Shown here in pieces: positions 46,495 to 57,083 of a DNA stretch of 64,000 bases. The translations under genes were made by a program, and so were the position numbers. Source of the DNA: Prochlorococcus marinus subsp. marinus str. CCMP1375 (GTDB lineage Bacteria > Cyanobacteriota > Cyanobacteriia > PCC-6307 > Cyanobiaceae); assembly GCF_000007925.1 (NCBI RefSeq), contig NC_005042.1:930001-994000 (forward strand), read 5' to 3'. The notes beneath the pieces were generated by a model. It was not told the DNA's origin and made no database searches. It was given only the letters and a program-made list of their open reading frames with translations. Within the stretch, counting starts at the first letter, position 1, and every line of letters starts with the position of its first letter.

Positions 46495-47276
46495 TCATCC
46501 GAAGAGATTGGTCCTGAAATAGGATCTGATTTCATGCCTCCAAAAGTCATTGAAAGATTTTCAGAAGTAAAGACATCTGAAGTGTTTCCATATGCAAGAA
46601 CAGTCTTGTTTATAAGAACAACAACATCACAAAAGTTTCGTACATGACTAAGATCATGAGTTGAAATCAAGATTGACCTGCCGTCCTGTCTTAATTGTAG
46701 AAATAGATCTGCCATCAGTTTCTCTGTCCGTATATCAACTCCAGCAAAGGGTTCATCTAACAATAGAACTGAAGCTCTTTGAGCAATTGCTCTGGCGACA
46801 AAAGCTCTTTTACGTTGTCCTCCAGAAAGAGCACCTATTGGTCTATTACGAAAATCTATTAAATCTACTCTCTCTAGAGCATCAAAAACAGCTATGTGAT
46901 CTGATTCTCTAGGGACTCTTAAAAAATTCATTGAGCCATATCTACCCATCATTACAACATCCCAAACGCTTACAGGGAAAGAGCAATCAACTCCTTCGTT
47001 TTGAGGGACATAAGCTACAGCTTGATCTTTCTGAGCTGTGGAAACTGAACATCCATTTATAAGAATTCTTCCTCTAGAAGGACGTACAAAGCCCATCAAT
47101 GCTTTAAAAAATGTCGTTTTTCCTGCTCCATTCATTCCGACCAGGCCACATATGCATCCAGGTTGAAGCTTTAAACTTGCATCATAAAGGGCAAGATTAC
47201 CGTTGTAATCTACGCATACTTGATCTGCATCTATACGCAAAGGAACAAATGTATCTTTATTTGGAATAACTGCCAT
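46491..47276 (-). CDS. mntA: Mn2+/Zn2+ ABC transporter ATPase
   Basis: The 261-residue nucleotide-binding subunit shows CGLVGMNGAGKTTFFKALMG (Walker A), AVAYVPQNEGVDCSFPVSVWDVV (Q-loop), ALSGGQRKRAFVARAIAQ (signature), VLLLDEPFAGVD (Walker B) and ISTHDLSHV (H-loop). The VPQNEGVDxSFPVSV block is typical of Mn/Zn ABC ATPases. I chose ATG 47276 over the TTG two codons upstream. It ends with ATGA overlap into mntB and starts 12 bases after mntC. Confidence 0.9.
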   Translation of the reverse strand: MAVIPNKDTFVPLRIDADQVCVDYNGNLALYDASLKLQPGCICGLVGMNGAGKTTFFKALMGFVRPSRGRILINGCSVSTAQKDQAVAYVPQNEGVDCSFPVSVWDVVMMGRYGSMNFLRVPRESDHIAVFDALERVDLIDFRNRPIGALSGGQRKRAFVARAIAQRASVLLLDEPFAGVDIRTEKLMADLFLQLRQDGRSILISTHDLSHVRNFCDVVVLINKTVLAYGNTSDVFTSENLSMTFGGMKSDPISGPISSDE

Positions 47277-47288
47277 TATCAAATTTTG

Positions 47289-48164
47289 TTATTTAGAAAA
47301 ACCTTCAAGAATTAACTGTACGTTATGTCGTTGAAGGTCAAGGAATGTTGAGGCTGGTCCGTCCGAATCTGACAATGAATCAACATAAAATTTACCACCA
47401 AAACTGGTGTTAGTGATTCTCGCAACTTCCTTTTGTGCTTTGGCACTCACAGTGGTTTCACAAAATATTACAGGGACTTTGGTTTCTCTTATTTTCGCTA
47501 TGAGCCGCTCCATTCTTCTAGGGGTCACTTGACTCTCGGCATTAACTGGCCACAAATAAGCCTCTTCAAATCCATAGTCTTCAGCTAAATAAGATAAGGC
47601 TCCTTCGCAGCTAACTAATATTCTTTTTTTTGAAGGAATTGACTTCAGTGCAAATGACAATTCTTTATCTAATGCCAACAACTCCTGCTTATATGCTTGA
47701 CCATTTTTTAAATAAATGGCTTTACCTTCTGGATCAATGAAAATAAATGCTTTGACGATCTTGTCTACGTAATGTAAGGCCCTATTTGGTGACATCCATG
47801 CATGTGGATTAGGCTTACCTTTATAAGCATCTCCTGCAATATTTAAGGGTTCCATTCCTTCTGATAAAACTACAGTCGGGATATCCTTATTTAATGAAGA
47901 AATGAATTTCTTAGCCCAAAGCTCAAGACCAAAGCCATTCTCTAGAATCAAGTCAGAATTTGCTGCATTAACTAAATCACTTGGTGTTGGCTTGTATCCA
48001 TGAATCTCTGCACCTGGCTTAGTAATAGATTGAACATCTAATCGATCTCCAGCTATATTTTTAGCAATGTCTGCAAGTACAGTAAAAGTAGTTAAAACTT
48101 TAAGTCTGTCCGGATCCTTAGATGAGTAACTTCTTTCAACTGTCGCCTTACAAGAAAGCATCAA
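47289..48164 (-). CDS. mntC: Mn2+/Zn2+ ABC transporter substrate-binding lipoprotein
   Basis: The protein (about 291 residues from TTG 48164) has the metal ligands of cluster A-I binders: His in PGAEIHGYKP, His in NPHAWMSPNRALHYVDK, Glu in VSCEGALSYLAEDYG and an Asp near the end (YVDSLSDSD). There is no His-rich loop, favouring Mn over Zn. It begins right before a lipobox-like MLSC. The frame upstream encodes a fine signal peptide (TKYFSRLSLILTISLL), but it holds only ATT/ATC codons, no usual start. A start as far as 48224 is therefore possible. mntC leads the mntCAB operon. Confidence 0.88.
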   Translation of the reverse strand: MMLSCKATVERSYSSKDPDRLKVLTTFTVLADIAKNIAGDRLDVQSITKPGAEIHGYKPTPSDLVNAANSDLILENGFGLELWAKKFISSLNKDIPTVVLSEGMEPLNIAGDAYKGKPNPHAWMSPNRALHYVDKIVKAFIFIDPEGKAIYLKNGQAYKQELLALDKELSFALKSIPSKKRILVSCEGALSYLAEDYGFEEAYLWPVNAESQVTPRRMERLIAKIRETKVPVIFCETTVSAKAQKEVARITNTSFGGKFYVDSLSDSDGPASTFLDLQRHNVQLILEGFSK

Positions 48165-48295
48165 TAAAGAGATTGTTAGAATTAATGAAAGCCTTGAGAA
48201 ATATTTAGTGATGATAATATAAATCTATTAGTTAATATAATTTACCATAAACCTGGGTTGTATTATTACACATTAAGTAAATAGATTTAGATTAA

Positions 48296-49642
48296 TTAAG
48301 TAATAACTGCTCTCTGATCCTTTAGCTGTTCTTTAATCCAATCCCTGGATTGATTTACAAAACTAGTCCAATCAACTTTTTCTTTTTCTGCAGCTTGAGC
48401 TATTAGAGCAGGAGCTTGGAGCTTGAGCAATTCTAAATCTGGCTTTGAAACTCCATTGTTCAATGCCATCCAATCTGCCATTGAAGTTCCAACAACTCTA
48501 GTTAGATAAGCAGCACTAATTGCTTGAATAGCACCTGCTGCCAACCAAGTGCTTCCATGAAGCTTGGCGACCCCAAGAAGGGCCTGTCCACTCCATTCAA
48601 CAACCCCTTGAGATAATGCAGCTATAGCCAGTTGACGAGCGACAGCATTTAATAAATCAGGTTTAACATCACATGACCATAATTTGCCCATTTCCTGGAT
48701 CATTAAACCATTTACAACTGCTACGGATAACAAATCAGTAGAAGGAACTGGAGAAGCAAAAACCGCTCCTGCTACAAGCCATTGAGAACGGTTTTGAATG
48801 TCACGGAATTTAGTTCTTCTCAAGCCCTCTAAATCAGCCTGCCATGAGGAATGAAGCCTTGAAAGTAATCTTCTACGAGTTTGATCAACATTCTTTTTAG
48901 GTTGTTCTAAACACCGCCTAACTGGGGTTAGAGCTTTCTTCATATTTTCTAGAGATTCATCGCATTTTAAAACTCGGTTTATCCATCTTTCTGGCAATTG
49001 AGATTGAAGTGCTTTTAATTGATCAGGCCAGTCATCTTGATCGTCAAAATTAACTGCTATCCACGACGGCAATTCTTGTGGAACTTTTTCAAGCCATAAC
49101 AAATCAACTGCCCGAAGAGGGAGTGGCAAATAATAAAGAATTAAATCTTGTTCAAAAAGATGTGAAGGGAATTCCCATGATTGATTATCAATAGGAAGTG
49201 ATGCGGAACAAGATAAATTTAAGGGGCTAGAACATTTTAGAGCTGACTGCAATAAATCATTTTGAGGCAAATCAATTCCTTTAGTGCTTAGTACAGAAAG
49301 AGATTGAGAAGCATCCCTAGTAAGAATCTCTTGAAGTGATTCCGCCCTTTGAGTAGCCTTTAAAAAATGTTCAGATGGCTCTTCCAGAAATTCAAATTGT
49401 TTTAAAACAGCATTGCAACGCTTAATCCATCCTTTTACAGTTGATGGTGAGTTAAAAGAAACCGAAGAAGGCTTAGACAAAAACAAAATACCTGCACCTG
49501 CAACAAATACAGCAATTCCTCCTGAAGGAATATGAATCAAGTCACTAACTACCCATTGACCAGCTATAAATGATCCAAGGAGAATTCCAACCTTACCCAC
49601 TGGTAAAGAAGGAATTTTGAAAGATTCAAGAAAATTTTTCAT
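48296..49642 (-). CDS. DUF697 membrane protein, degenerate GTPase paralogue
   Basis: The protein (448 residues) resembles the GTPase at 17426. It has two N-terminal membrane segments (about 15-58) and a C-terminal DUF697 module with AGAVFASPVPSTDLLSVAVVNGLM and AAGAIQAISAAYLTRVVG. Between them, DLILYYLPLPLRAVDLLWLE and WIAVNFDDQDDW align with that GTPase's DLIIFVVD and VLNKSD regions. The G4 NKxD is NFDD here, and no P-loop GxxxxGKT/S is present. It is therefore likely to be unable to bind GTP, a pseudo-GTPase. Its role is unknown. It precedes mntC by about 130 bases. Confidence 0.78.
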   Translation of the reverse strand: MKNFLESFKIPSLPVGKVGILLGSFIAGQWVVSDLIHIPSGGIAVFVAGAGILFLSKPSSVSFNSPSTVKGWIKRCNAVLKQFEFLEEPSEHFLKATQRAESLQEILTRDASQSLSVLSTKGIDLPQNDLLQSALKCSSPLNLSCSASLPIDNQSWEFPSHLFEQDLILYYLPLPLRAVDLLWLEKVPQELPSWIAVNFDDQDDWPDQLKALQSQLPERWINRVLKCDESLENMKKALTPVRRCLEQPKKNVDQTRRRLLSRLHSSWQADLEGLRRTKFRDIQNRSQWLVAGAVFASPVPSTDLLSVAVVNGLMIQEMGKLWSCDVKPDLLNAVARQLAIAALSQGVVEWSGQALLGVAKLHGSTWLAAGAIQAISAAYLTRVVGTSMADWMALNNGVSKPDLELLKLQAPALIAQAAEKEKVDWTSFVNQSRDWIKEQLKDQRAVIT

Positions 49643-49890
49643 GTAATTACATAACCCCCTTCTTAATTAGCTCAATAAAATTATTAAAGCAAATCCAACA
49701 ACCTAAAAGGCATTGAGACTATAGGGTTTGCAATAAAACCTCTTACAAAGTTCAATTCAGTCATTCGTTAAAAATTTAAATCTCTTAAAACAAAAAGTGT
49801 GAATCTGCTCAACGAGTTCATCTAAACCTTCTCAATAAGGCCGATCATGCGCCAAAATTAATTATCTATACTCACTAGAGACTTGATGTA

Positions 49891-50460
49891 ATGGGTGATT
49901 CCTACGGCGATCCTCAAAAAGGAAGAAGCTTTGATGGCAATCGAGATGGAGGAAGGGCTGGATTCAGGGGTGGTCGAGGTGGCGGAAACAGAGAAGGTGG
50001 GGGCTTCCGTATTCGACTAAGTGATAATGAAATGAAAGCTTCAAGAGCCATACAAGAGGCCTTTAACTTACGATCTACCGTTGCAGTTCTAGGATTTGCA
50101 ATTCGAACCCTTGGTCAATTACTGGAAGAAGGGAAACTAGATGAATTTCTCAATGAATATAGATCCAATTCACCACGAGGAGCAGCTAACAATAATCAAC
50201 CTGAGAGAAATGGTGGAAGTAATAATTATCAGTCGACTAAAAAAGCAAAGCCAAATCCATTTGCAAGACCATCCAAACCAGAATCACAATTAGCAGAGCC
50301 AATTCAAGATGGACATGAAGAATCTTCTAAAGAAAAAGAATTGAATACAGAATCTTCAATAGAGTCTAAAAAAGAAGACGAGCTCAATGATGCTAAATCT
50401 ATAGAGACTGATAAAGACGTTACTAATGAAAAAGAAAAATCTATGCCAACTGAAGAATAA
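49891..50460 (+). CDS. RGG-rich protein with RHH-like core, unknown function
   Basis: I do not recognise a named family. The 189-residue protein has three parts. First, a Gly/Arg-rich head (about 1-50, RGG motifs such as FRGGRGGG), typical of RNA-binding tails. Second, a compact core (about 49-90, FRIRLSDNEMKASRAIQEAFNLRS, then a helix with AIRTLGQLLEEGK), whose strand-helix-helix order resembles ribbon-helix-helix DNA-binding proteins. Third, a low-complexity tail rich in Glu, Lys and Ser. The RHH resemblance is my inference. The gene precedes trpS by five bases, so cotranscription is likely. The 248 bases before it (49643-49890) hold no gene. Confidence 0.62.
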   Translation: MGDSYGDPQKGRSFDGNRDGGRAGFRGGRGGGNREGGGFRIRLSDNEMKASRAIQEAFNLRSTVAVLGFAIRTLGQLLEEGKLDEFLNEYRSNSPRGAANNNQPERNGGSNNYQSTKKAKPNPFARPSKPESQLAEPIQDGHEESSKEKELNTESSIESKKEDELNDAKSIETDKDVTNEKEKSMPTEE

Positions 50461-50465
50461 AGCTA

Positions 50466-51485
50466 GTGACTAAAAAAAGAGTTTTATCTGGTGTTCAACC
50501 AACTGGGGCAATTCATATTGGCAATTGGTTAGGAGCTATTCGTAACTGGGTATCTTTGCAAAATGAATATGATACGTATGTATGCGTCGTAGACCTTCAT
50601 GCCATTACTGTTCCACATGATCCTCAACAACTAAAAGAAAACACATTGAGAACAGCAGCACTTTATGTCGCATGTGGAATGGATCCTAAAAAATGTTCGA
50701 TTTTTGTTCAAAGTCATATTTCAGCCCATAGTGAACTTTGTTGGCTTCTCAATTGTGTAACTCCATTAAATTGGATGGAAAGAATGATCCAATTCAAAGA
50801 AAAAGCTATAAAGCAAGGAGACAATGTATCAATAGGATTGCTCGACTACCCTGTACTAATGGCAGCAGACATTCTTTTATATGATGCTGATTTAGTTCCT
50901 GTTGGTGAAGATCAAAAACAACATCTAGAACTTGCTAGAGATATTGCCCAACAAAGAGTTAATTCTCGTTTCAATAAAGAAAGTAAGTCTATACTAAAAA
51001 TTCCTAAACCATTAATTATGAAAGAAGGAGGCAAAATAATGAGTTTAATTGATGGAAATATGAAAATGAGCAAAAGTGATCCAAATGAAAATAGTAGAAT
51101 TGCACTATTAGATAGTCCGGAAATTATTAAGAAAAAAATAAAACGAGCAAAAACCGATTCATTTTTGGGTCTAGAGTTTGATAATAATCAAAGACCAGAA
51201 GCAAATAATCTTTTAGGTATTTATTCAATGGTATCGAATCAAAATAGAGAAGCTGTACAAAAAGAGTTCTCAAATATAGGTTGGGGTAAATTCAAACCAA
51301 TACTTACTGATGCAATAATTGAATCACTTAATCCAATTCAACAAAAATATTATTCATTAATAAAAGATAAAACAGAGCTAAATAATATTCTCAATAAAGG
51401 TTATATAAAAGCAAATACCATATCTAACCAAACCTTAAAAAGAGTTAGAAATGCTCTTGGTTTTCTAGATAAACCTATAAGTTGA
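50466..51485 (+). CDS. trpS: Tryptophanyl-tRNA synthetase
   Basis: This class I enzyme charges tRNA-Trp. It has the HIGH motif as [14 protein letters not shown] (about 11) and KMSKS as [11 protein letters not shown] (about 200). [49 protein letters not shown] and GLEF are also conserved. The protein has 339 residues. The start is GTG 50466. Its TGA shares a base with the thrS ATG (TGATG at 51483-51487). Confidence 0.96.
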   Translation: MTKKRVLSGVQPTGAIHIGNWLGAIRNWVSLQNEYDTYVCVVDLHAITVPHDPQQLKENTLRTAALYVACGMDPKKCSIFVQSHISAHSELCWLLNCVTPLNWMERMIQFKEKAIKQGDNVSIGLLDYPVLMAADILLYDADLVPVGEDQKQHLELARDIAQQRVNSRFNKESKSILKIPKPLIMKEGGKIMSLIDGNMKMSKSDPNENSRIALLDSPEIIKKKIKRAKTDSFLGLEFDNNQRPEANNLLGIYSMVSNQNREAVQKEFSNIGWGKFKPILTDAIIESLNPIQQKYYSLIKDKTELNNILNKGYIKANTISNQTLKRVRNALGFLDKPIS

Positions 51486-53416
51486 TGCCAATAATTACAT
51501 TACCTGATGGAGCACAGAGAACTTATTCTACTCCTGTAACTATTGCTGAAATTGCAGCAGAAATAGGGCCGGGGCTTGCAAAAGCTGCAATTGCTGGAGA
51601 AGTAAATGGTGAACTGGTCGATACATGTATTCCTATAAGTGTTAACGCAAATATAAATATTATTACATCTAAGAATAAGGAGGGAATTGATATTATACGT
51701 CATTCCTTTGCTCATCTATTAGGTCACGCAATTAAACAATTATATCCCGACGCAAAAATGGCAATTGGTCCAGTAATTGAAAATGGATTTTATTATGATA
51801 TAGCCTATAAAGATACATTCTCGCTTGATGATCTAAATCAAATAGAGTTAAGAATTAAAGAGCTCATAAAGCAAGACTATGATGTAGTAGTAGAAGAAGT
51901 TTCTAAAGAGAAAGCTCGTAAAACATTCTTAGATAGAGATGAAGCATATAAAGTTCAAATAATAGATGAAATCCCAGACAACGAAACTATAAAACTCTAC
52001 AAACATCAAGAATATATTGATATGTGTAGAGGTCCACATGTTCCTAATACAAAACATTTAAGAGCTTTTTCCTTAATGAAAGTCTCTGGTGCTTATTGGA
52101 GAGGAGACTCAAATAATGAAATGCTTCAAAGAATTTATGGCACTGCATGGGGAAGCACCAAAGAACTTGAAGCCTATCTACTCAAGATAGAAGAAGCTGA
52201 AAAAAGAGATCATAGGAAGATTGGTAAAAAACTTGATTTATTTCATACTCAAGAAGAAGCTCCTGGAATGATCTTCTGGCATCCTAAAGGCTGGTCAATT
52301 TATCAAGTATTGGAAAGTTTTATACGTGAAACTCTTATATTAAATGATTACAAAGAGATAAAAACACCTCAAACAGTAGACAGATCTCTTTGGGAAAAAT
52401 CAGGTCATTGGGATAAGTTTAAGGAAGATATGTTTACTACAACTTCAGAAAATAGAGAATATGCAATTAAACCAATGAATTGTCCGTGTCATATTCAAGT
52501 TTTCAATGAAGGTCTAAAAAGTTATAGGGATCTTCCAATTAGACTTGCAGAATTTGGATCTTGCCATAGGAATGAACCATCAGGCGCACTCCATGGCTTA
52601 ATGAGGGTTCGGAATTTCGTCCAAGATGATGCTCATATTTTTTGCACTGAAGCTCAAATTCAAGATGAAGTTTCTAAATTTATAGATCTAGTCTTTGATG
52701 TATATAAAGCTTTTGGATTTGAATCAATAATCATAAAATTATCTACAAGGCCAACAAAACGAGTAGGGAGCGATGAGATTTGGGACAAATCAGAAAAAGC
52801 ACTAGCCGATGCATTGAATATAAAGAAGTTTGAATGGTCATACTTACCAGGTGAAGGAGCATTTTATGGCCCCAAAATAGAATTTTCATTAAAAGATTGT
52901 ATAGACAGAGTTTGGCAATGTGGTACCATCCAAGTCGATTTTTCTATGCCACACAGACTTGGTGCTAGTTATATAGATGAAAATAGTCAAAAGAAAGTAC
53001 CTGTAATGCTTCATAGAGCAATCCTAGGTTCTTTTGAAAGATTTATTGGCATATTAATTGAAGAATATGAAGGCAAGTTCCCTCCATGGCTTTCACCAAT
53101 ACAAGTAATAGTAATTGGAATAACTGATAGAAATTCTATTAAATGCAAAGAAATCTCTAATCTATTGATGTTAAGAGGTTACAGAGCAACTTACGATACA
53201 AGAAATGAAAAGGTAGGTCTAAAAATTCGAGAACATACTCTTCAGAGAATACCTTATTTATTAATAATTGGTGATAAGGAACAGGAGGAAGGAACTGTTT
53301 CCGTAAGAACTATGCATGGAATTGACATGGGTTCTATGAAATTAACTGAATTTCAAGAAATAATTAATGAAGCCATCTCTTTAAAAGGTAATTATAAGCC
53401 TGTTCCTAAAAGATAG
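51485..53416 (+). CDS. thrS: Threonyl-tRNA synthetase
   Basis: ThrS is a class II synthetase. It has an N-terminal TGS domain, then the editing domain with [17 protein letters not shown] and [13 protein letters not shown]. The catalytic core shows [10 protein letters not shown] (zinc Cys), [31 protein letters not shown] and [10 protein letters not shown], and the C-terminal anticodon domain includes [26 protein letters not shown]. The protein has 643 residues. I chose ATG 51485, which overlaps the trpS stop; an in-frame TTG one codon earlier would add one residue. glk follows 21 bases later. Confidence 0.97.
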   Translation: MPIITLPDGAQRTYSTPVTIAEIAAEIGPGLAKAAIAGEVNGELVDTCIPISVNANINIITSKNKEGIDIIRHSFAHLLGHAIKQLYPDAKMAIGPVIENGFYYDIAYKDTFSLDDLNQIELRIKELIKQDYDVVVEEVSKEKARKTFLDRDEAYKVQIIDEIPDNETIKLYKHQEYIDMCRGPHVPNTKHLRAFSLMKVSGAYWRGDSNNEMLQRIYGTAWGSTKELEAYLLKIEEAEKRDHRKIGKKLDLFHTQEEAPGMIFWHPKGWSIYQVLESFIRETLILNDYKEIKTPQTVDRSLWEKSGHWDKFKEDMFTTTSENREYAIKPMNCPCHIQVFNEGLKSYRDLPIRLAEFGSCHRNEPSGALHGLMRVRNFVQDDAHIFCTEAQIQDEVSKFIDLVFDVYKAFGFESIIIKLSTRPTKRVGSDEIWDKSEKALADALNIKKFEWSYLPGEGAFYGPKIEFSLKDCIDRVWQCGTIQVDFSMPHRLGASYIDENSQKKVPVMLHRAILGSFERFIGILIEEYEGKFPPWLSPIQVIVIGITDRNSIKCKEISNLLMLRGYRATYDTRNEKVGLKIREHTLQRIPYLLIIGDKEQEEGTVSVRTMHGIDMGSMKLTEFQEIINEAISLKGNYKPVPKR

Positions 53417-53437
53417 TGTAGAATTTTTTATCAATTA

Positions 53438-54484
53438 ATGAATTTATTAGCAGCTGATATAGGAGGAACAAAAACGTTACTTGGGGTTTTTAGATATGAG
53501 GGACAAATAAAACAATTGTATAAAGCAAAATATTCATCTGAAGATTGGGATAATTTTGATTTAATGCTAAAAGATTTTATAGCCAATCTTCCTTCAAACA
53601 TAACTACACCAAAATATGCATGTATTGGTGTTGCGGGTGCAATTAATAATAAAATTGTTAAATTAACTAATTTAAATTGGCAAATAAGTCAAGAATCCCT
53701 TTGCAAGACACTTAATACTGATGAAGTTATCTTGTTAAATGATTTTTCTTGCTTGGTATATGCAATACCTTATCTGCAACAAAAACAATATAAGTACATT
53801 CAATCCTTAAAAACAAATTTAGATTATCAAAAGGAAGGTTCCATTTTTGCAATTCTTGGAGCTGGTACAGGTCTTGGTATGGCAAGAGGCATAATAACTA
53901 AATCAGGTCTTAAAGCAATCCCTAGTGAAGGCGGACATAGAGAATTCTCCCCTCGAAATAATAAGGAATGGGAACTATGCCAATGGCTTAAAAAAGATCT
54001 AAAACTAACCAGATTGTCCATAGAAAGAGTAGTAAGTGGAACTGGTCTTGCAAATATTGCTCGTTGGAGATTAAGCCAAGAGGATACTAAGTCTCATCCA
54101 ATATTAAGCATTATAGAAGCCAACAATTCTCATAATTTCAACAACAAGTTACTCCCTGAAAGAGTATCAATCGCAGCCAAAGGAGGCGATCCAATTATGC
54201 GAGAAGTTCTAGAAATGTGGCTTAGTGCTTACGGATCTGCAGCTGGAGACCTTGCATTACAAGAACTATCTACAGAAGGGCTTTGGATTGGAGGTGGAAC
54301 GGCGATAAAGCATTTAGATGGCCTTTCATCAGAAATATTTCTAAACTCCTTGAAAAACAAAGGTCGTTTTTCAGAATATCTTGAGAAACTACCAATAATG
54401 GTCTTAATAGACCCAGAGGCTGGGCTATTTGGAGCTGCATGTAAAGCTCATCTAATGACCAAGTCTAATGTCAAAATAAACTGA
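53438..54484 (+). CDS. glk: Glucokinase
   Basis: Glk phosphorylates glucose to glucose-6-phosphate. The 348-residue ASKHA-fold protein begins LAADIGGTKTLLGVF (phosphate-1), with GVAGAINNKIVKLTNLNW, VILLNDFSCLVYA (substrate Asn-Asp), ILGAGTGLGMA (phosphate-2) and GGTAIKH. This is the proteobacterial-type glucokinase family (Glk/PF02685), not the ROK type. Start is ATG 53438 without an SD. It lies between thrS and thrB on the same strand. Confidence 0.9.
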   Translation: MNLLAADIGGTKTLLGVFRYEGQIKQLYKAKYSSEDWDNFDLMLKDFIANLPSNITTPKYACIGVAGAINNKIVKLTNLNWQISQESLCKTLNTDEVILLNDFSCLVYAIPYLQQKQYKYIQSLKTNLDYQKEGSIFAILGAGTGLGMARGIITKSGLKAIPSEGGHREFSPRNNKEWELCQWLKKDLKLTRLSIERVVSGTGLANIARWRLSQEDTKSHPILSIIEANNSHNFNNKLLPERVSIAAKGGDPIMREVLEMWLSAYGSAAGDLALQELSTEGLWIGGGTAIKHLDGLSSEIFLNSLKNKGRFSEYLEKLPIMVLIDPEAGLFGAACKAHLMTKSNVKIN

Positions 54485-54497
54485 ATAGTTCAAAATA

Positions 54498-55445
54498 ATG
54501 ATTCAGCCGCCAATAGGTAAAAAAGTATTAGTGGAAGTGCCATCCACAACAGCGAATCTAGGTCCAGGATTTGACTGTTTAGGAGCAGCTCTAAGTCTTA
54601 CAAACTTTTTTACCATCAAAAGAATTGATGGAGATAGCGAGAGATTTGAATTAATAATGGAAAGTACTGAAGGAAATCATTTAAGAGGAGGACCAGAAAA
54701 TCTCTTTTATAGAGCAGCTCAAAGGGTTTGGAAAGCAGCTGAAGTAGAGCCCTTTGCTCTAGAAGCAAGAGTAAAATTAGCAGTTCCACCTGCAAGGGGA
54801 CTTGGAAGTAGTGCTACAGCTATCGTCGCAGGACTTGTAGGAGCAAATGCACTAATAAATGATCCATTAAGCAAAGAGAAGCTTCTTGAACTTGCTATTG
54901 ATATTGAGGGTCATCCAGACAATGTAGTCCCATCACTTCTAGGCGGTTTATGTTTTACTGCAAAAGCTGCCTCTCAGAGATGGAGAGTTGTTAAATGTGA
55001 TTGGGACGATTCTATAAAAGCTGTTGTTGCTATTCCTTCCTTACGTTTAAGCACGAGTGAAGCAAGAAGAGTCATGCCTAAGACAGTACCTTTAGGGGAT
55101 GCTGTTATGAACTTAGGTTCTTTAACACTCTTGCTTAATGGTCTTAGAACAGGTCGACAAGACCTTATTACTGATGGAATGCATGATCGTTTGCACGAGC
55201 CTTATAGATGGAAATTAATTAAAGGAGGTGCTCAGGTTTGCGAAGCAGCTATTAATGCTGGAGCCTTTGGATGCGCCATTAGTGGTGCAGGTCCAAGCAT
55301 TCTCGCCTTATGTAAGGAAGATAAAGGTAGAAATATAAGTCAAGCTATGGTGAAAGCCTGGGAAAGTGAAGGTGTTGCAAGTCGAGCTCCATTACTTAAC
55401 CTACAAACCAAAGGCTCCACTTGGTATTCTAATCAAAGTAAGTAG
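54498..55445 (+). CDS. thrB: Homoserine kinase
   Basis: ThrB phosphorylates homoserine in threonine synthesis. This GHMP-kinase (315 residues) shows VEVPSTTANLGPGFDCLGAALSL at the N-terminus, the GHMP ATP motif VPPARGLGSSATAIVAGLVGAN, DIEGHPDNVVPSLLGGL and the C-terminal GAFGCAISGAGPSILAL. Its ATG at 54498 lies 13 bases after glk. ndhD follows 57 bases downstream. Confidence 0.95.
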   Translation: MIQPPIGKKVLVEVPSTTANLGPGFDCLGAALSLTNFFTIKRIDGDSERFELIMESTEGNHLRGGPENLFYRAAQRVWKAAEVEPFALEARVKLAVPPARGLGSSATAIVAGLVGANALINDPLSKEKLLELAIDIEGHPDNVVPSLLGGLCFTAKAASQRWRVVKCDWDDSIKAVVAIPSLRLSTSEARRVMPKTVPLGDAVMNLGSLTLLLNGLRTGRQDLITDGMHDRLHEPYRWKLIKGGAQVCEAAINAGAFGCAISGAGPSILALCKEDKGRNISQAMVKAWESEGVASRAPLLNLQTKGSTWYSNQSK

Positions 55446-55502
55446 TTCTACTTACTAAATAGCACAAGTGCTGATAAGGTTCATTCTCATGTCTTCAAGA
55501 TT

Positions 55503-57074
55503 ATGGACGCAAATACAATAACTACAGCTGCGTCCAGCTCATCCTTCCCTTGGCTATCTTTAATTGTTCTGCTTCCTGCAGTTAGTGCGTTAATAATTCA
55601 ATTCTTGCCTCAAAAACAAGACGAAAGTCCTGATCTCTTTAGGAATATTGCTATTGGTGTACTTGCATTCGACTTTTTAATAATACTATTTGTTCTTAGT
55701 CAATTATTTACAAGTCAATCAAGTGATCTGCAATTAATTGAAAGAACAACTTGGTTGCCTTCAATAGGACTTGAATGGTCCTTAGGAGTTGATGGCATAT
55801 CAGCACCACTTGTTGCTTTAAGTGGCCTAATAACACTTCTCTCAGCTACAGCTAGTTGGAAAATTACTAACAAACCAAAACTTTATTTCTCACTATTACT
55901 AATTCAGGCATCAGCGCAAGCTTTGGTTTTCCTATCTCAAGACTTTCTGCTTTTCTTTCTTGCTTGGGAATTAGAACTTGTCCCTGTATATTTATTAATT
56001 GCAATATGGGGAGGTAGAAAAAGATTATATGCAGCAACTAAATTTATACTTTATACAGCACTTGCCTCATTGTTAATACTTGTTAGTGGTCTTGCATTGG
56101 CATTATCAGGGGATTCTTTTACTTTAAATCTTAGTGAACTAACAGCAAGATCAACCTCTGGCACTTTTGGATTACTTTGTTATTTGGGGTTCTTAATTGG
56201 TTTTGGTGTGAAACTACCTATTTTCCCTCTGCATACATGGTTGCCTGATGCACATGGCGAGGCAAATGCTCCAGTTTCAATGTTATTAGCAGGAATACTT
56301 CTAAAAATGGGTGGATATGCATTGATTAGATTTAATGTACAAATGTTCCCTGAAATTCATATTCAATTATCACCAGCATTAATAGTAATAGGCATAGTAA
56401 ATATAATTTATGGAGCATTAAATGCTTTTGCTCAAGACAATGTAAAACGAAGAATTGCTTGCAGTTCAGTAAGTCACATGGGTTTTGTTCTATTAGGTAT
56501 AGGAGCTATAAACACTTTAGGTATTAATGGGGCAATGCTTCAGATGATCAGTCATGGACTAATTGCTGCAGCAATGTTCTTTATAACAGGTTCATTTTAC
56601 GAAAGAACAAATACTCTTTCAATACCAAATATGGGAGGACTAGCAAAGGCTCTTCCGATAACATTTGCTCTTTTTCTCACCAGTTCGTTAGCCTCCTTAG
56701 CTCTTCCAGGCATGAGTGGATTTGTTAGTGAAATAACAATCTTCCTTGGTATAACTAGTCAAGATGCCTTTACTTCGATTTTCAGATCTATCTCAATACT
56801 AATTGCTGCAATAGGACTTGTACTTACTCCTGTTTACCTTTTATCAATGTGCAGACGAGTGTTTTTTGGGCCTAGGATACCAGCCTTAGCAATGGTTGAA
56901 GAAATGAACTCCAGAGAGCTGTTAATAGCTTTAAGTCTTCTAGTACCAACATTATTCATAGGTTTTTGGCCTAGAATCGCTACAGATTTATTTGAAACAT
57001 CTACTGATGCGATTGCAAGTAACTTGCTTGCTAGCAATTTAATAACTATTGCACCAATAGTATATTTAAATTAA
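55503..57074 (+). CDS. ndhD: NAD(P)H-quinone oxidoreductase chain 4 (NdhD)
   Basis: NdhD is a proton-pumping membrane subunit of the cyanobacterial NDH-1 complex. The protein (523 residues) has about 14 hydrophobic segments. Conserved blocks include [101 protein letters not shown] and [21 protein letters not shown]. Lys and His in the antiporter core are present. NdhD paralogues differ between respiratory/cyclic and CO2-uptake complexes; the respiratory type is likely but not proven. A weak SD-bearing frame (55489-55521) crosses the start. Confidence 0.93.
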   Translation: MDANTITTAASSSSFPWLSLIVLLPAVSALIIQFLPQKQDESPDLFRNIAIGVLAFDFLIILFVLSQLFTSQSSDLQLIERTTWLPSIGLEWSLGVDGISAPLVALSGLITLLSATASWKITNKPKLYFSLLLIQASAQALVFLSQDFLLFFLAWELELVPVYLLIAIWGGRKRLYAATKFILYTALASLLILVSGLALALSGDSFTLNLSELTARSTSGTFGLLCYLGFLIGFGVKLPIFPLHTWLPDAHGEANAPVSMLLAGILLKMGGYALIRFNVQMFPEIHIQLSPALIVIGIVNIIYGALNAFAQDNVKRRIACSSVSHMGFVLLGIGAINTLGINGAMLQMISHGLIAAAMFFITGSFYERTNTLSIPNMGGLAKALPITFALFLTSSLASLALPGMSGFVSEITIFLGITSQDAFTSIFRSISILIAAIGLVLTPVYLLSMCRRVFFGPRIPALAMVEEMNSRELLIALSLLVPTLFIGFWPRIATDLFETSTDAIASNLLASNLITIAPIVYLN

Positions 57075-57083
57075 AAGAAAGAA

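Noticed and set aside
49643-49890. Gap between the pseudo-GTPase and the RGG-rich gene
   Set aside because: No tRNA, sRNA or promoter could be supported by eye; probably a divergent promoter region.
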